Below are positions 15,277 through 18,331 of a stretch of 18,331 bases of DNA, piece by piece. Source of the DNA: Mucilaginibacter_A sp050954865 (GTDB lineage: Bacteria; Bacteroidota; Bacteroidia; Sphingobacteriales; Sphingobacteriaceae). Each line of letters begins with the position of its first letter. Positions within the stretch are counted from its first letter, which is position 1. The notes beneath the pieces are model-generated. The model had not been told where the DNA came from. It did not search any database and was given only the letters and a program-made list of their open reading frames with translations. The stretch lies in NCBI GenBank assembly GCA_050954865.1, contig JBPBQN010000175.1, forward strand, positions 1 through 18,331, read 5' to 3'. Both the position numbers and the translations under genes were made by a program.

Positions 15277-16443
15277 TCAGGCTGCAATTTCTTTTTCCCT
15301 AATCTCTCCTACCACTACTTTCCGGTTGTCTTCGTATTCATCAATGTGCCTGCTCACGGATAAAATAATCCCGAAAGCCACGCTGGTAAACAAAATCGAA
15401 GTTCCGCCCATACTTACTAATGGCAACGGCACGCCGGTAACCGGACCTAATCCAACAGCCACTGCCATGTTTGCAAATGCCTGAATTGTTAAGCTGAAAC
15501 TTAAACCTGCCGCCAATAATGCACCAAAAGCTTTCGGTGCTTTGGTTACAATTTTGATGCAGCGGTAAAGCAAAAACAGGTAAATTACAACTAATATAAA
15601 TCCGCCTATCATCCCATATTCTTCAATGATGGTTGCATAAATAAAATCTGAATATGGATGCGGCAAATAATTACGTTCGGTGCTGTTTCCTGGTCCTTTA
15701 CCAAAAATGCCGCCGGTCGCAATGGCAATTTTGGCATGATCGGATTGAAAAGATTTATCACGATCAACCTTACTTGGATGCATAAAAGTTTGAATACGGG
15801 AAGCATACGTTTTTCGTCTCGGTCCTAAAAAAACAACTCCGGCAAGCAAAACGGCTCCGGCTAAACAAACTACTGCAATTTGTTTAATGCTGATCCGGCC
15901 AATAATCAGCAGTAAAATACTCACTCCAAAAAGCATTAAAGCTGTAGATAAATTGGCCAGTGCAATCAGGATAAAAACCACGCAAACCGAACCCATAATC
16001 GGCATAAAAGATTCTTTCACATCTTTGATATTTTCCTGCTTACGCGATAAACTTCTGGCCAAAAAAGTAATCAGCGAAAGCTTGGCCAAATCGGAAGTCT
16101 GGAAAGTTAATCCAGTTCCGGGAATGGCAATCCACCTGCTCGCATCATTTACGTGGTTACCAAAAACCAGTGTATAAAGCAACAAAGGAATGGTTATGAT
16201 CATCAGGATTTTTGAAATTCCGGAATAATAACGGTAATCCAGTTTATGCGAAATAAACATCAGCGCAATGCCGCCAAAAATCATAGCCATGTGCTTGATC
16301 AAATATGATTCTGCACCAACGCCATGCTTGTACGCCAGCGTTCCGGTTGAACTGTAAACGGCCAGCGCCGAAATGACAGACAACAGTATTACGATGAGCC
16401 ATATCCAGCGGTCGCCTTTGGTTTGACTGAGTATTCTGTGCAT
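15277..16443 (-). CDS. ftsW: Peptidoglycan glycosyltransferase FtsW (SEDS family)
   Basis: A 388-residue polytopic membrane protein with about ten helices. SEDS proteins polymerise lipid II into glycan strands together with a class B penicillin-binding protein, and FtsW acts at the septum. Landmarks are NDASRWIAIPG (99-109) and HPYSDFIYATIIEEYG (262-277), whose Asp266 matches the catalytic Asp of E. coli FtsW and B. subtilis RodA. The GVPLPLVSMGGTSIL signature lies in the last part. RodA shares these motifs; position in the dcw cluster between murD and murG favours FtsW. The ATG at 16443 lies within a copy of the GATAAAAGAAGCAT motif, 41 bases after murD. Confidence 0.95.
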   Translation of the reverse strand: MHRILSQTKGDRWIWLIVILLSVISALAVYSSTGTLAYKHGVGAESYLIKHMAMIFGGIALMFISHKLDYRYYSGISKILMIITIPLLLYTLVFGNHVNDASRWIAIPGTGLTFQTSDLAKLSLITFLARSLSRKQENIKDVKESFMPIMGSVCVVFILIALANLSTALMLFGVSILLLIIGRISIKQIAVVCLAGAVLLAGVVFLGPRRKTYASRIQTFMHPSKVDRDKSFQSDHAKIAIATGGIFGKGPGNSTERNYLPHPYSDFIYATIIEEYGMIGGFILVVIYLFLLYRCIKIVTKAPKAFGALLAAGLSFSLTIQAFANMAVAVGLGPVTGVPLPLVSMGGTSILFTSVAFGIILSVSRHIDEYEDNRKVVVGEIREKEIAA

Positions 16444-16455
16444 GCTTCTTTTATC
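16442..16455 (-). repeat. Copy of the GATAAAAGAAGCAT motif at the ftsW start
   Basis: On the minus strand the motif GATAAAAGAAGCAT runs into the ftsW ATG (16443-16441). Its TGATAAAA half also pairs with TTTTATCA 14 bases upstream (+ strand positions 16449-16456 and 16471-16478), forming a perfect 8-bp inverted repeat in the murD-ftsW gap. Confidence 0.55.
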
Positions 16456-16484
16456 AGGTATAATTTAGGTTGATAAAAACAGTA

Positions 16485-17864
16485 TTATAATTCTTTAACC
16501 GCGGCTTTAAATTGCTGGCCGCGATCTTCATAATTTTTAAACAAATCAAAACTTGCACAAGCCGGCGAAAGTAAAACCGTATCGCCTTTTTTGGCTAAAT
16601 GATAAGCCATTTGCACCGCTTCCGGTGCAGAAAATGTGTTGACAATCATTTCCACATCATCTTCAAATGCTGCGTGAATGGCTTTGTTGTCTTTTCCCAA
16701 ACACACAATGGCTTTCACTTTTTGCTTTACCAGTTCTTTCAGCATTGAATAATCATTGCCTTTATCAATTCCACCCAAAATCAGCACAACATCCGTGTTC
16801 ATACTTTCCAAAGCGTACCAGGTAGAATTAACGTTGGTAGCTTTAGAATCATTGATGAAACGAATGCCCGCAATATTGCCCGCGTGCTCCAAACGATGTT
16901 CAATATTTTTGAAATCGCCCATGCTTTCGCGGATGGTTTCGTTGCGCAACTCCAGCACTTTGGCTGTAATGCCTGAAGCCATGCTGTTGTAAATATTGTG
17001 TTTACCCTGCAAAGCCAGTTCGCTGATGTTCATGCTCAGATCTCCTTTATCAGTTAAAAAGTACAGTTCATCTTCATCCAGATAAGCGCCCTGTTCCACC
17101 TTTTTCTGGATAGAAAAAGGCATTTGTTTAGCTTCAATTTTTCTTTTGCTGATGCCTTTGATGGTTTCTTCGTCATCAGCACAATAAATCACATAATCGG
17201 CTCCGGTTTGATTTTGGATGATGCGGAATTTAGAATCCGCATAATTTTCCATTTTATACTCGTAACGATCCAGATGATCCGGCGTGATATTCAGCAAAAC
17301 AGCAATATCCGCCTTAAACTGGTACATATCATCAAGCATAAAACTGCTGATTTCCAGCACATAATGATCATATTTTTCGGCAGCCACCTGATAAGCAAAA
17401 CTTTTACCAATGTTGCCAGCCAAACCTACATTTAAGCCGGCTTTTTTAAGCAGATGGTAAGTCAGACTTGCGGTTGTTGTTTTTCCGTTTGATCCGGTAA
17501 TGCAGATCATTTTCGCATCTGTATATCTTCCGGCAAACTCAATTTCGGAAATCACAGGAATACCTTTGGCTTTCAGTTTTTTAATGATCGGTGCTTTTTC
17601 CGGAATACCCGGACTTTTTACCACTTCATCCGCCTGCAAAATAATTTCTTCGGAATGCTGGTTTTCTTCAAAATCAATATTCCAGTCCTGCAACTGCGCT
17701 TTGTATTTTTCGTTCATCAGCCCGAAATCAGAAACAAAAACTTTAAAGCCTTGCTTCCGCGCCAAAAATGCTGCGCCAACGCCACTTTCCCCGGCTCCGA
17801 GAATGCACAAAAACCGCCCGTTTCCGGTAGTTGTTGTTTGCGATATTTGATTCCCTGTTTCCAT
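16485..17864 (-). CDS. murD: UDP-N-acetylmuramoyl-L-alanine--D-glutamate ligase
   Basis: A 459-residue Mur ligase that adds D-glutamate to UDP-MurNAc-L-Ala. The N-terminal domain has LCILGAGESGVGAAFLA (19-35) and VVKSPGIP (81-88), a MurD hallmark. The P-loop is TGSNGKTTTAS (123-133). The central domain has NITPDHLDRY and the C-terminal part has FINDSKATN and LSPACASFDLF, typical of MurD. I choose the ATG at 17864, 20 bases after the mraY stop and behind an A-rich leader. A start at 17942 would add 26 residues without family resemblance and overlap mraY by 58 bases. ftsW follows after 41 bases. Confidence 0.96.
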   Translation of the reverse strand: METGNQISQTTTTGNGRFLCILGAGESGVGAAFLARKQGFKVFVSDFGLMNEKYKAQLQDWNIDFEENQHSEEIILQADEVVKSPGIPEKAPIIKKLKAKGIPVISEIEFAGRYTDAKMICITGSNGKTTTASLTYHLLKKAGLNVGLAGNIGKSFAYQVAAEKYDHYVLEISSFMLDDMYQFKADIAVLLNITPDHLDRYEYKMENYADSKFRIIQNQTGADYVIYCADDEETIKGISKRKIEAKQMPFSIQKKVEQGAYLDEDELYFLTDKGDLSMNISELALQGKHNIYNSMASGITAKVLELRNETIRESMGDFKNIEHRLEHAGNIAGIRFINDSKATNVNSTWYALESMNTDVVLILGGIDKGNDYSMLKELVKQKVKAIVCLGKDNKAIHAAFEDDVEMIVNTFSAPEAVQMAYHLAKKGDTVLLSPACASFDLFKNYEDRGQQFKAAVKEL

Positions 17865-17884
17865 TTTTGCTGATGCTGTTTTTA

Positions 17885-18331
17885 CTACCTTAATTTTAGT
17901 GTGACCATTGTTAAAATGGCCAAAAATATGCCGATGATCCAAAACCGGGTTACGATTTTAGATTCGTGATAACCTTTTTTCTGAAAGTGATGATGCAGCG
18001 GCGACATCAGGAAAATCCGTCGTCCTTCGCCATATTTCTTTTTGGTGAATTTGAAATAACTTACTTGTAAAATCACCGAAACCAGTTCAATCAAAAATAT
18101 ACCGCATAAAAGAGGTATCAGTAATTCTTTGCGGATCATGATGGCAAAAGCTGCAATAATTCCGCCGATGGCCAGACTTCCGGTATCGCCCATAAAAATT
18201 TGCGCCGGATAAGAGTTGTACCACAAAAAGCCAACACATGCGCCCACAAAAGCACCGGCAAAAATTACCAGTTCGCCAGAATTTGGAATGTAAACGATGT
18301 TTAAGTATTCGGCAATGACCGTGTTACCAGA
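17885..18331 (-). CDS. mraY: Phospho-MurNAc-pentapeptide transferase MraY, C-terminal part
   Basis: The frame is open to the window edge and lacks the N-terminus; about 148 residues are visible. MraY transfers phospho-MurNAc-pentapeptide to undecaprenyl phosphate, making lipid I at the inner membrane. Family motifs are plain: FMGDTGSLAIGG with the catalytic-site aspartate, a loop ending in SPLHHHFQKKG (the HHH motif close to the uridine site), and the closing membrane helix IIGIFLAILTMVTLKL. An internal GTG at 18247 is not the start, because in-frame MraY-like sequence (AEYLNIVYIPNSGELVIFAGAF) continues upstream to the edge. It precedes murD by 20 bases in the cluster order. Confidence 0.96.
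   Translation of the reverse strand, partial: SGNTVIAEYLNIVYIPNSGELVIFAGAFVGACVGFLWYNSYPAQIFMGDTGSLAIGGIIAAFAIMIRKELLIPLLCGIFLIELVSVILQVSYFKFTKKKYGEGRRIFLMSPLHHHFQKKGYHESKIVTRFWIIGIFLAILTMVTLKLR

Noticed and set aside
1..18331. Mobile elements, CRISPR arrays, tRNA or rRNA genes, phage genes
   Set aside because: I saw no transposase or integrase motifs, no regularly spaced direct repeats, no cloverleaf with CCA-type acceptor end and no rRNA-like sequence.
8822..18331. A new gene system hidden in the minus-strand block
   Set aside because: Gene order mraY-murD-ftsW-murG-murC-ftsQ-ftsA-ftsZ is the standard dcw arrangement and every gene has intact family motifs.

Overview
The window looks like a chromosomal core region of a Bacteroidota bacterium, most probably Sphingobacteriaceae (Pedobacter/Mucilaginibacter-like). 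The evidence is a Bacteroidota-type arginine decarboxylase C-terminus, a small histone H1-like gene, an FtsZ whose core-type tail motif is followed by a further 40 residues, A-rich leaders instead of clear Shine-Dalgarno sites, and several matches to the Bacteroidota promoter pattern (TTG, 19-21 bases, TAnnTTTG). No phage, transposon, CRISPR array, tRNA or rRNA is visible.

Layout. Bases 1-5019 are on the + strand: the 3' end of an arginine decarboxylase gene (speA) with a strong terminator, an MpaB/latex-clearing-protein-like haem oxygenase, a TauE/SafE transporter overlapping a DUF1634 membrane protein by 4 bases, and ligA. Then map (-) converges on ligA, and dapA (+) diverges from map across the only intergenic gap above 300 bases (5795-6140). 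Next come a histone H1-like gene (-), facing dapA across a shared terminator, and an alpha-oxoamine synthase-type PLP enzyme (-). Bases 8822-18331 are a classical division and cell wall (dcw) cluster, all on the minus strand and transcribed in the order mraY (partial)-murD-ftsW-murG-murC-ftsQ-ftsA-ftsZ, ended by a perfect hairpin terminator.

How the genes fit together. MraY and MurG build lipid I and lipid II, and MurD and MurC make the UDP-MurNAc-peptide precursor. FtsW polymerises glycan at the septum. FtsQ, FtsA and FtsZ form the divisome scaffold and ring. DapA feeds lysine and, if the peptide contains it, diaminopimelate. The other genes are housekeeping (ligA, map) or accessory (oxygenase, TauE/DUF1634).

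No new multi-gene system is evident. The most unexplained signal is a 10-mer, AAAAGAAGCA. It occurs nine times, five of them in non-coding or gene-edge sequence, and usually sits in a longer form close to GATAAAAGAAGCATTA. All five copies in the first 9 kb are on the + strand and all four after 11 kb are on the - strand. Other points are a terminator running into the 5' end of the oxygenase gene, a hairpin with an 8-base duplication before ligA, and an inverted repeat between ftsA and ftsZ.
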